Part shown: one piece after another, positions 9,469 through 18,116 of the stretch
Layout of the letters: the number at the start of each line of letters is the position of its first letter
Numbering within the stretch: the first letter of the stretch is position 1
Assembly (NCBI GenBank): GCA_902624635.1
Contig: CACNYD010000001.1
Location: 302,766 to 366,765 of the forward strand
Direction: 5' to 3'
Source: an uncultured Pelagibacteraceae bacterium
GTDB lineage: Bacteria > Pseudomonadota > Alphaproteobacteria > Pelagibacterales > Pelagibacteraceae
DNA: 64,000 bases
Notes under the pieces: model-generated
The model's database searches: none
The model's input: only the letters and a program-made list of their open reading frames with translations
What the model was told of the DNA's origin: nothing
Translations under genes and position numbers: made by a program

Positions 9469-9933
9469 ATGGCTAAAATTAGAAAAATTGCTTCGATAGA
9501 AAACGGAATAATGCAAGTTTTGAAGATCTTAGATGAGAATGAAGTTCAAGATACTATAGGGAAAAGTTCATCTTATTTGAGAAAATGTAGTGATCCTTCT
9601 CAACAACAACAAATTGATCATAACGACTCTATTAAGCTCGATATTGCTTGCATTAAAAAAGGGAAGGCGCCCCCCTTGTTTATCGCTCATGAATATATTG
9701 TGATAAATGAGTCTGATAATTTAGATTCTCATAAACAAAATGATATCGATGAAATGTTAGTCAAATCAACAATTCTTCATGGAAAACTTACAGAAGTTGT
9801 AAAATTAGCTGAGGATCCAAAAAGCGATAGAGGTATGGAAATATCAAAATTAGAAAAAAAAGAAATTATGGAAGCTATTAAAAACCTAGAAGATAAGATA
9901 ATGAAAATTAAAATTACTGTAGATCAAAAATAA
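9469..9933 (+). CDS. Hypothetical protein, possibly phage-type regulator-like
   Basis: 154 aa complete ORF, divergent from the channel gene; weak family impression only. Confidence 0.55.
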   Translation: MAKIRKIASIENGIMQVLKILDENEVQDTIGKSSSYLRKCSDPSQQQQIDHNDSIKLDIACIKKGKAPPLFIAHEYIVINESDNLDSHKQNDIDEMLVKSTILHGKLTEVVKLAEDPKSDRGMEISKLEKKEIMEAIKNLEDKIMKIKITVDQK

Positions 9934-9936
9934 ATT

Positions 9937-11223
9937 TTAGAGATTTTCAAGTTTGTCCCACTCACCGTCTTCATTATAATCATATGCAATAACATCAGGT
10001 TTACCATCTTCATCCTCGTCTATTTCCGCCTCATCAGCATTACCATTATTATTTGTATCAAATAATATTACCTCAAAATTTCCATCTTCATTTTTATCAA
10101 TAGCAACTATTTCTATAACGCCATCTTCATCTTTGTCTGCATAAGCCACTTCGTAAATATTATTATTATTATCATCTACAAGCCATGCATCAATTTTACC
10201 ATTACCGTTAATATCCACTTCTCTTGCATCTGATAAATCTATTGAGCCTTTTTCAGAAGTTTTCTTTTTCTTTTTTTTTATCCAGGTATTACCTTTATCT
10301 TTCTTTTTAATGTAATTACTTTTCTTTTTTTTAATCGGTTTTGGTTTTTCATTAATAAAATCAATGACATCATTTACAGCTATTGCAAAATTTAAACCTT
10401 CACCTTCTGCTGTAAAAGTGTTTACTCCAATTAATTGCTTTTCTTTATTAAACAAAGGTCCACCAGAATTTCCAGGATTTATATTTGCATCTGTTTGAAT
10501 AACATTCGCTGAGTGTCTAGACCCTTTATAACTCCAATCATAATTAGGTCTTACCTGATTTACAAATCCAGGAGAAAATGTCCAAAGAAGTCCCTCAGGA
10601 TGGCCCATAGCAAATACGTTTTGTCCAGGTTTGACCTGTGAAAATTTACCATAATTCACTGGCTTAATTTTAAGTGGTAACTTTTCAACCTTCAACATGG
10701 CCAAATCTTTAGTTTTGTTAATCTTTATTACTTGTGCATTATAAGAGTCAACTTTATTTATTAAAAAATTTTCGTCTACCATAGTTTTAGGTTTTAACCA
10801 GACTTTCAAACTATCGTTGTTCTCAATTACATGCCAATTAGTAATTATTTTTAATTCTCCTTTGTCTTTGATTACAAAACCAGAACCCATTCCTCTTAAT
10901 TTTGATTTTTTTAAATTTCCAATGAATACAACACTTTCAATATATTGCTCATAAAGCTCTTCAGCACCTTTATATTTTGGTTTGCTTCTATTTTTATTAT
11001 TTGTCTGTATTTCTGTAGTTTTTTCGATTAAAGCTTCATTAAGATTTTTGACACTACCTAAAAGATTTTCTGCATTCTCAGCATCAACCAGATTTGTATC
11101 ATTTACTTTATAAGATGCTTGGGAAACAATTCTAAAATCATTTATATTTCTTATATCAAAGGCGTAAACATTGTATGAAAAAAAAATAAGAAATAACAAA
11201 TATAAATTTAAAAAAAATTTCAT
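9937..11223 (-). CDS. Secreted trypsin-like serine protease with C-terminal EF-loop-like repeats
   Basis: Signal peptide from start at 11223; triad contexts ITNWHVIEN, TKDLAMLKV, GNSGGPLF; Lys-rich linker; D-x-N-x-D-G repeats. Confidence 0.88.
   Translation of the reverse strand: MKFFLNLYLLFLIFFSYNVYAFDIRNINDFRIVSQASYKVNDTNLVDAENAENLLGSVKNLNEALIEKTTEIQTNNKNRSKPKYKGAEELYEQYIESVVFIGNLKKSKLRGMGSGFVIKDKGELKIITNWHVIENNDSLKVWLKPKTMVDENFLINKVDSYNAQVIKINKTKDLAMLKVEKLPLKIKPVNYGKFSQVKPGQNVFAMGHPEGLLWTFSPGFVNQVRPNYDWSYKGSRHSANVIQTDANINPGNSGGPLFNKEKQLIGVNTFTAEGEGLNFAIAVNDVIDFINEKPKPIKKKKSNYIKKKDKGNTWIKKKKKKTSEKGSIDLSDAREVDINGNGKIDAWLVDDNNNNIYEVAYADKDEDGVIEIVAIDKNEDGNFEVILFDTNNNGNADEAEIDEDEDGKPDVIAYDYNEDGEWDKLENL
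9943..10215 (-). repeat. Seven tandem 13-residue (39-bp) EF-loop-like repeats in the protease C-terminus
   Basis: DINGNGKIDAWLV/DDNNNNIYEVAYA/DKDEDGVIEIVAI/DKNEDGNFEVILF/DTNNNGNADEAEI/DEDEDGKPDVIAY/DYNEDGEWDKLEN. Confidence 0.9.
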
Positions 11224-11225
11224 AT

Positions 11226-12623
11226 CTAAGATTTTGGTATGAATATAAAGTCGCCGTTCCCATGATTCCATTTATTCATGGGTCTGTAAAATGGAGTTTG
11301 TTTGCCACCCAACTCATCACTCACTCTCATATATATGTTATGAAGTCTTATTGGTGAATCTGCGTTTTCTAATTCTCTAATAATAATTTTTGCAAAATTT
11401 GAATTCCCTTTCCCTGGTTCCTCAACAAACTCATCATTTCCTGATGCCATCACTATCGCAGCTCTATTTTTTAATAATTTTTCATAAGTTAAATTTTTAT
11501 TATTAATTTTGTCGGAACCCTTTACAGCAAACCAACAAGAATCCACTAATAATGCTAAATGAGTCGATGGTATTTCTGGGCTAATATCACCTTCAAATGA
11601 TGATGTTAAATCATCTATGTTGAACCAATTTCTTTTATTGTTTTTGGATCCATTTACAGGTATCCAATATCTCTCATTCTCTACTTTTTCACCATGCCCA
11701 GAATAATAAATTAATACATAATCATTATCAGTAACCAAATCTTTTAACTCGTCAATTTTATCAAAAAACTCATCTCTAGTAACATCTATACCTGTAATAA
11801 CTTTTTCAAATTTGTACTTAGATTTTAAAATCTTGGAAAGTTTAATAACGTCATTTTTAGGTGATACTAAATCAGCGTATTTTCCTTTAGTGTGATAATC
11901 TGAATTTCCAATCAATAATGCGTAATATTTACCAAACGGATTAAGTGGAGCTGGTCTAGAAGTTTCATTTATTTCAGCAAAATCCTCATATATCTTATTT
12001 TTCTCAAATAACTTAGCAATTTCTTCTTTTTGCGAATGAACGTCGACAAAATACCTTTCTTTACCATCAGCTGTGTTAACACTGCCGGAACCTGAATTTC
12101 CAGATTGACTGGTTTGTCCTGTAAATTTTATTCCATTAGTACATTCACCAGAAATTTGTGACATTAACATGTTTGCATCTGCAAATTTAACAGTCGAAGC
12201 TACTTTACATGTAGTTTCTCCATCATTTAAATAAGCAAATCCTTTGTTCGTTTCATAATAACCGTTAATGAGTTTTGAATTTATATCAGGTAAAACAAAT
12301 CCATAAATTAACGAAGATCTTGAACCATTATTAGCTTGAAAGTAAATTGCACCATCGGGAAGATCTTTTATATTGGCAATATACTTATCTTTTGATTTTT
12401 TTTTAATCCAAGATTTAACCTCTTTAGTAATTTTTTTTTCTTCTTTTTTATACTTCTTTTTATTTTCTTTAATTTTTTTCTTTATCCATGTTGATGTTTT
12501 TTTATCAGTTAATTTCTCAACTTTTTCATCTTTATCTTTTTTTTTTATCCAAGTATTTTCAGATTGAGCAAAAGTTATTGTTCCAAGAAAAATTACAATA
12601 ATTAGTAATATTTTTTTGATCAT
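11226..12623 (-). CDS. Secreted caspase-like (peptidase C14 / metacaspase-like) protein with N-terminal WIKKK repeats
   Basis: Signal peptide; catalytic His in LIYYSGHGE, Cys in LALLVDSCWF; YALLIGNSDY. Confidence 0.88.
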   Translation of the reverse strand: MIKKILLIIVIFLGTITFAQSENTWIKKKDKDEKVEKLTDKKTSTWIKKKIKENKKKYKKEEKKITKEVKSWIKKKSKDKYIANIKDLPDGAIYFQANNGSRSSLIYGFVLPDINSKLINGYYETNKGFAYLNDGETTCKVASTVKFADANMLMSQISGECTNGIKFTGQTSQSGNSGSGSVNTADGKERYFVDVHSQKEEIAKLFEKNKIYEDFAEINETSRPAPLNPFGKYYALLIGNSDYHTKGKYADLVSPKNDVIKLSKILKSKYKFEKVITGIDVTRDEFFDKIDELKDLVTDNDYVLIYYSGHGEKVENERYWIPVNGSKNNKRNWFNIDDLTSSFEGDISPEIPSTHLALLVDSCWFAVKGSDKINNKNLTYEKLLKNRAAIVMASGNDEFVEEPGKGNSNFAKIIIRELENADSPIRLHNIYMRVSDELGGKQTPFYRPMNKWNHGNGDFIFIPKS

Positions 12624-12667
12624 TGAAAATATAGTACTAAAAAAAAGATTACTTTTAAATCGTAATT

Positions 12668-12868
12668 TTATCTAGGTAAACGGCCACCACTTTCTAAACA
12701 ATCTCTAATAGAATCAAAGCTTAAAAAGTTTTTTGTTTGTTTGTAATACTGGCTTCCTTTTTTATGACAAATTCCAGTATTAGACTTTTTTACGTTTGGA
12801 TCCAATGACTGAAAGTTATCACATGAGGTTAAAAATAACGAAAAAATAATTATGTAAAAAATTTTCAA
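12668..12868 (-). CDS. Small lipoprotein
   Basis: Lipobox-like LTSC; conserved-looking YYKQTKNF...CLESGGRLPR tail. Confidence 0.6.
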   Translation of the reverse strand: MKIFYIIIFSLFLTSCDNFQSLDPNVKKSNTGICHKKGSQYYKQTKNFLSFDSIRDCLESGGRLPR

Positions 12869-13236
12869 AATAATTTTCCTTCATCTTCTAATTGAGGTAA
12901 ATCCTTAAAACTTATCTTTTTCATAATACAAATAATTTTTCCATTTTTATCTTTATATTCATCTGAATTACTGTCTATTTTTTGAGATCCAACTCTTATG
13001 TAATTTTCAGTATAAGCATGAATGATGTGCTTGTATGCAAATTTTTTTGTTCTAACATTATAATTACTCTCCAGATAATCACCGGTTAATCTATAATATC
13101 TATCATCACATTTTAAATATGTATAAGCTTCAGCGCTATGAGCAAAAGTTCCTAGTGTACTTAAAAAGATTAAGCTTGCTAAAAATTTACTATAAGAAAA
13201 AATTAATCTTGAAATAGATGCAAAAATAATTTTCAT
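12865..13236 (-). CDS. Secreted hypothetical protein
   Basis: Start at 13236 (MKIIFASIS) gives signal-peptide-like N-terminus; longer ORF to 13305 would run through a hairpin. Confidence 0.55.
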   Translation of the reverse strand: MKIIFASISRLIFSYSKFLASLIFLSTLGTFAHSAEAYTYLKCDDRYYRLTGDYLESNYNVRTKKFAYKHIIHAYTENYIRVGSQKIDSNSDEYKDKNGKIICIMKKISFKDLPQLEDEGKLF

Positions 13237-13246
13237 AATTGAATTT

Positions 13247-13276
13247 TTTTCTCCCCTATTTTCATAGGGGAGAAAA
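13247..13276. terminator. Perfect 13-bp hairpin (TTTTCTCCCCTAT-TTTC-ATAGGGGAGAAAA)
   Basis: Direct inverted repeat; GAAA loop on the - strand transcript; just after stop of 13283..13495 and just before ATG at 13236. Confidence 0.6.
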
Positions 13277-13282
13277 TTAAGA

Positions 13283-13495
13283 TTAGCCATCCTCCTTACT
13301 AGCATTGATTAAAACAGTTCCAATAAGACCAAATATAATTGGCGAAAATCTAGATGCAGGTCCCATAAATGCGGTAAGATCGATACCCGTCCATGATAAA
13401 ATAAAATCTGCAGCTGCAAATACTAGAAGTAAAGTTCCAAGAACTTGTAATACAGAAAAATTGTCTGTTTTAGTTTTAATATTTACTTTTGTCAT
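13283..13495 (-). CDS. Small membrane protein
   Basis: 70 aa with two hydrophobic segments. Confidence 0.6.
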   Translation of the reverse strand: MTKVNIKTKTDNFSVLQVLGTLLLVFAAADFILSWTGIDLTAFMGPASRFSPIIFGLIGTVLINASKEDG

Positions 13496-13556
13496 TTTTT
13501 TCTCCTTTTGTTGTTATTTGTTATGACACTAATCTAATTGCTTTTTAGAAAAAATC

Positions 13557-13625
13557 TTGTCCAGCTTTAAAAAAATTTTTGGACAATAAATAGATTTGTC
13601 CAAAAAAAATTTTGATCTTGGACAA
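13557..13625. promoter_or_regulatory. Four-copy operator-like array of TTGTCCA(A)/TTGGACAA in a divergent intergenic region
   Basis: Copies at 13557, 13579, 13596, 13618 in alternating orientation; two 30-bp inverted pairs. Confidence 0.65.
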
Positions 13626-13657
13626 GAAATTTTTATTAAAAGATTTAAATATGAGAT

Positions 13658-13924
13658 ATGAAAAAAATATATTTGTTATTATTGTTTATAATGTTGAGTG
13701 CATGTGCATCTTCAAACTGGGTTCATCAAAGCTCTAATAACTCTAATTTGAGTTTTGACAAAGGTGAGTGTAGATCTTTTGCTAATTCAAAGAGTCCAAC
13801 TTATCTTTGTAAAAACCCATTATATTGTGAACCAGATGAGTGGGCGGAAGTTATAACGTCTATTTCTCAAAACAACTCAACATTCGACTACTGCATGTAT
13901 AAGAAAGGATATAAACCAAACTAA
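13658..13924 (+). CDS. Small lipoprotein
   Basis: Lipobox LSAC; 88 aa. Confidence 0.65.
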   Translation: MKKIYLLLLFIMLSACASSNWVHQSSNNSNLSFDKGECRSFANSKSPTYLCKNPLYCEPDEWAEVITSISQNNSTFDYCMYKKGYKPN

Positions 13925-13926
13925 CT

Positions 13927-15426
13927 ATGAAAAAATTATTATTGAAACTTAAAGAATTATATATGAGAATATTTAGAAATAAAAAGAGAGGTCTTGTGTT
14001 TGAATTCCCAAACGTGAAAGTTAAAATTTTAGAAGATAAAGTAAACATCAACAGAAATGCACAAACAGATGGGAAATTGAATATTCCTCCATCAAATTCA
14101 AAACATTTATCAGTTGCTGAAAATGAAGCGGTGGTCGCTGCAGATGAATTTAGAGCTTCACAGGTAAATAAAGCTATTGGTGCTTTAAAAAACTTAGAGG
14201 AACAAATAAGAGACAGTCAGTCAAAACTTGATCAGGATAATTTTCATATTGCGCATTTTAAAAATCAAATAAATGATCAACTCATTAATTCAGATAGTAG
14301 GCTGTCAAATTTAAAAGATATTTTTGAAAAAGAAGATAAACAAGTAAGAAATTTTAAACTAGAAAATCATTTAACAAGAGAACCTAATACCTTAACCTCT
14401 GGTAAAATTTTAATTGGTTTAGCGGTAATAGCTGTATTATTTGTTTTCGAGGTTATAGTAAACTCTAACTTACTTGCTCCTGCAATGACAAGTGGATTAA
14501 AAGAAGGACAATCTATTGCATTTGCTGTAGCTGCGTTGAACGTCTTTGTCTCTTTTGGCGTAGGTTATATTGCACTTAAAAACTTTCATCATTATAAAGT
14601 GATTAGAAAAATAATTTCTAAAGCTAGTTTATTTATATATTTAATTTTTATCTTTTATCTTAACTGGGCTTTAGGAGCATATAGAGCTATTCATGAAAAA
14701 ACGGGTGCAAATATGTTAGATATTTTGCAAGGTAATACTTCTAATATAGATCCATCAAATATTTCAGCTCATTTACCATGGACTGTTGACTTAACTTTTA
14801 ACTCAGTAATATTAGTTTTTCTTGGAATAGGTTTTGCAATTGCATCTTTAATAGATGGCTATTTATATAACGACCGTTATCCTGGCTATGGTGGTATTTC
14901 AAAATTAAGAAATGAAACAAAAATTGAGATTGATAGATTAAGAGAAAGATTATCACCTGAAATTAATAAAAAAGTAAGCAATGAAATTAAAACAACCAAC
15001 GAAAATAAAAATAATATTATTGAAAATATTTTACGAAAAGAATGGACACCAAATATAACATCATTACAAAATATATTTGATGGATACAAAAGATTTATTA
15101 ATGATCTTAATGGAGCACTTACACATACTGTCGGAGAATACAGAAGAGTAAATGAAACATATAGAAATGACCCACCCCCTGAATACTTTTCATCTGAACT
15201 TGGAAAAAAATTAAATGAAAAGCAAGAAGATACAAAAATCGTATTTGCTGGTTATTCTGACTTATATTTAAGCAAAGACCAAATTGAAAAACAAATGGCA
15301 AATTACTTAAATAAAATAGAAAACGAAGCTGATGAATATATAAAAGAGATTAACACATATCATGAACAAGAAGTTAATAAACAGATTGAGATGATAAGAA
15401 ATAAATACAATGTTGCCTTATCATAA
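13927..15426 (+). CDS. Multi-TM protein with coiled-coil segments, unknown function
   Basis: 499 aa; about four TM helices between helical charged regions. Confidence 0.7.
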   Translation: MKKLLLKLKELYMRIFRNKKRGLVFEFPNVKVKILEDKVNINRNAQTDGKLNIPPSNSKHLSVAENEAVVAADEFRASQVNKAIGALKNLEEQIRDSQSKLDQDNFHIAHFKNQINDQLINSDSRLSNLKDIFEKEDKQVRNFKLENHLTREPNTLTSGKILIGLAVIAVLFVFEVIVNSNLLAPAMTSGLKEGQSIAFAVAALNVFVSFGVGYIALKNFHHYKVIRKIISKASLFIYLIFIFYLNWALGAYRAIHEKTGANMLDILQGNTSNIDPSNISAHLPWTVDLTFNSVILVFLGIGFAIASLIDGYLYNDRYPGYGGISKLRNETKIEIDRLRERLSPEINKKVSNEIKTTNENKNNIIENILRKEWTPNITSLQNIFDGYKRFINDLNGALTHTVGEYRRVNETYRNDPPPEYFSSELGKKLNEKQEDTKIVFAGYSDLYLSKDQIEKQMANYLNKIENEADEYIKEINTYHEQEVNKQIEMIRNKYNVALS

Positions 15427-15427
15427 A

Positions 15428-16363
15428 ATGATTAAAAAAATTCTTATAATCCTAATTTCAACAATTTTTATCTCAAACGCTAATGCAAAAGATTTACCAG
15501 AAGGTTATCCTGAATGTTGGCAAGATACAGATAATCCAGTAAATATTAATGTTAGACCATTAAATCAAAATCAAGCTAATATGGGTCAAAGTAAAGATCT
15601 ATTCCTTCCTCAAAACTCAAAGGTTGGTCATAAATTTATCCTAATTGATTTTACTTCGCCTCTTAAAAAAGCTCAAATAGATTGGATACAAAAAAGAGTA
15701 TTTGGAAAACCTTTGGCTAATACTACTCCACCATACTGGAGGGTCTCATACATGAAAATTGATGACACTAAAGTTCAGTCTCAAGAAATTGCTTATTCTC
15801 ATGGCAGAATGAAAACAGGAAAAAAATCAAAGTATAAAGGTGAAAAAACAAATTCAGGTTGTGAGGGAGATAAACAAATTCAAATTGCATATAAGGCTTG
15901 GGCGGATATTAACAAATCTTTTGAGACTAAATTTTTAAAAGATTATGAGTCTGAAGCAAATAGAAGTTTAATATTTGAGTATTTATTCCATATCTTAAGA
16001 GAACCTAGCTCAGATTTTACTTCAGAATATCCTATAAGAGAGCTTGTGATTGTCTCAGATTTAATGCAACACTCTAAAAGATTTTCATTCTACAGTCATT
16101 GTAAAACTGAATTATCGAATGTACCTAACAAATGCAGATCCTTTGAAAATTTGCTAAAGAAAACCAAAGTAAAAAATTATATTGATGATAGAAAGCCAAA
16201 GGCTGAAACTTTAAAAAATTTGAAAGTAACAATTCTTTATATAAATCATGATTATGAAACTCGAGATGGATTATCTAGTTCGCTGGTTGCTCTTTGGGAA
16301 GATTTATTTAAGTATATAGGAGTAACGAACTATGAGATTATTAAACAACTAGATATAGATTAA
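15428..16363 (+). CDS. Exported protein, possibly VWA-like fold
   Basis: Signal peptide from start at 15428; FILIDFTSPL, RELVIVSDLMQHS and LKVTILYINHD strand-like segments. Confidence 0.55.
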   Translation: MIKKILIILISTIFISNANAKDLPEGYPECWQDTDNPVNINVRPLNQNQANMGQSKDLFLPQNSKVGHKFILIDFTSPLKKAQIDWIQKRVFGKPLANTTPPYWRVSYMKIDDTKVQSQEIAYSHGRMKTGKKSKYKGEKTNSGCEGDKQIQIAYKAWADINKSFETKFLKDYESEANRSLIFEYLFHILREPSSDFTSEYPIRELVIVSDLMQHSKRFSFYSHCKTELSNVPNKCRSFENLLKKTKVKNYIDDRKPKAETLKNLKVTILYINHDYETRDGLSSSLVALWEDLFKYIGVTNYEIIKQLDID

Positions 16364-17184
16364 TGTTTTCATCGCCATTATTTATTTATCTTGCAACTAT
16401 AATACCGCCTATTCTTCTTGGAGTAATTATTTGGAAATCTGACAAATTTCCAGAACCAGGAAAATTTCTAGTGACATCTTTTATGTTAGGTGTCTCAATT
16501 TTTTTACCATTAGATTTTTTAATTATTTTTGCAGAAGATCATCTGGCACCTTTTCTTGGATTAAATTTAGACTCAATTGATAATTGGAGAGATGGTGGAG
16601 AATTTCCGTCAGGAGAGTATGCTTTTCTTCACTTTTTTAGAGCAGCATATTTAGAGGAGGGATTAAAATTTGCTTTTTTAATTTTTGTTTGCGTGAGATT
16701 GGATGCTCTAAATGAACCAATTGATGCAATAGTTTACGGCGCTGCTATTGGATTAGGTTACGCTGCAATGGAAAATTTAGGTTATTTGTATCTTGATAAA
16801 GCGTGGTCATTAGAAACGGTTAAAGTACGTTATTATCCTTTAGTTATGCATCTTGGCTTTGGTGTTGTTATGGGTTGGTTATTAAGTCAAAGTTTATTTG
16901 ATGAACCTAGTAAGTTTAAAAGAAGATTTTTGATTGTGCTTTCATTATTAATTCCCGTGATTTATCACGGAACTTATAATTATTATGGAACAGCAGATAT
17001 ATTTCCAATTCTTACTTTAATTTTAATCGCTTCAATTATTTATTGGGCACGAAGAGAGCAATTAAAAAAAATAACTGAAGGAGAAGATAAAGAAGTACCA
17101 CTAACGTCAGATATTACTATTTCTTATGGCTTGTCATTAGTAGTAGTTTCAATTGTAGTAATTTCTGCTATTCTTTATTCATAA
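16363..17184 (+). CDS. PrsW family intramembrane metalloprotease-like protein
   Basis: AYLEEGLKFAFL, AAMENLGYL, VMHLGFGVVMG, VIYHGTYNY motifs within TM helices. Confidence 0.8.
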   Translation: MFSSPLFIYLATIIPPILLGVIIWKSDKFPEPGKFLVTSFMLGVSIFLPLDFLIIFAEDHLAPFLGLNLDSIDNWRDGGEFPSGEYAFLHFFRAAYLEEGLKFAFLIFVCVRLDALNEPIDAIVYGAAIGLGYAAMENLGYLYLDKAWSLETVKVRYYPLVMHLGFGVVMGWLLSQSLFDEPSKFKRRFLIVLSLLIPVIYHGTYNYYGTADIFPILTLILIASIIYWARREQLKKITEGEDKEVPLTSDITISYGLSLVVVSIVVISAILYS

Positions 17185-17232
17185 TAAAAGTAATTAAAAA
17201 TAAATTCAAAGATTAATTTTAGAAGGTAAAAA

Positions 17233-17433
17233 ATGGAAATAATTTTAGTTATATTGGTTTATGGTGGTTTTGGTTATGCATTGTATAAAGTTGCAAAGTC
17301 TAAAAATAGGGAACCATTTATATGGATACTAATTGGCTTAATTCTATCGCCAATTATAGTTTTAATTATTTTAGCTTTAATGCCAACTATTAAAAATAAG
17401 AGAAAAATCAAAAAAAAAAGAGTTAAAAATTAA
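17233..17433 (+). CDS. Small membrane protein
   Basis: 66 aa, two hydrophobic stretches, Lys-rich tail. Confidence 0.5.
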   Translation: MEIILVILVYGGFGYALYKVAKSKNREPFIWILIGLILSPIIVLIILALMPTIKNKRKIKKKRVKN

Positions 17434-17480
17434 ATTTTGTTTTAATTTTATTATCTAAAAAAATAGTTTATTAAACTTAA

Positions 17481-18116
17481 ATGCGTAAATTTAGAAAACT
17501 AGTCCTAGCCTGTGATGGTGAGGGTGCAAGTGGCAAAAGTACTGGAGCTAAACTGATATCTAAGAAATATGGGTTATTGTTAATAAATTCAGGATTAATT
17601 TATAGATATTGTAGTAAGTTAATTATTCAAAATAAGCCAAAAAACGATATTTTATTTTTAAGAAAAAAATTAAAAAAAGTATCCTATAACTATATTACTA
17701 AACAGAAACTTCACTCTGAAGAGATTAGTAAACATGTTGCAATAATCGCTAAAAATAAAAAAATAAGAGAGATAGTTAATTTAATGCAAAGAAAAATTAT
17801 TAGCTCTAATAAAAAAATCTGTGTGGAGGGTAGGGATATAGCAAGTAAAATATTAGCTAAAAAACCCAAGTATAACTTAGCTTTTTATTTTAAGTGTAAT
17901 TTGAATGAAGCAAGTAAAAGAAGGTGGCATGATTTAAAAAAGTCAATTCCATTAAAAGAAATAAAAAAATCTCTAAGAATTCGAACAATGATGGACAAAA
18001 AAAGAAAAAATAGTCCGTTAATAAAAGTAAAAGACGCCATTTTAATAAGGACGGACAAATTAGATAAAAAACAGGTTTTATCTAAAATGTCCGAGCATAT
18101 AGAAAAACTTAATTAA
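17481..18116 (+). CDS. cmk: Cytidylate kinase
   Basis: P-loop GEGASGKST; VEGRDIASKI. Confidence 0.8.
   Translation: MRKFRKLVLACDGEGASGKSTGAKLISKKYGLLLINSGLIYRYCSKLIIQNKPKNDILFLRKKLKKVSYNYITKQKLHSEEISKHVAIIAKNKKIREIVNLMQRKIISSNKKICVEGRDIASKILAKKPKYNLAFYFKCNLNEASKRRWHDLKKSIPLKEIKKSLRIRTMMDKKRKNSPLIKVKDAILIRTDKLDKKQVLSKMSEHIEKLN

Noticed and set aside
12373-12567. Phe/Ser-rich + strand ORF
   Set aside because: Antisense to the Lys-rich WIKKK region of the caspase-like gene
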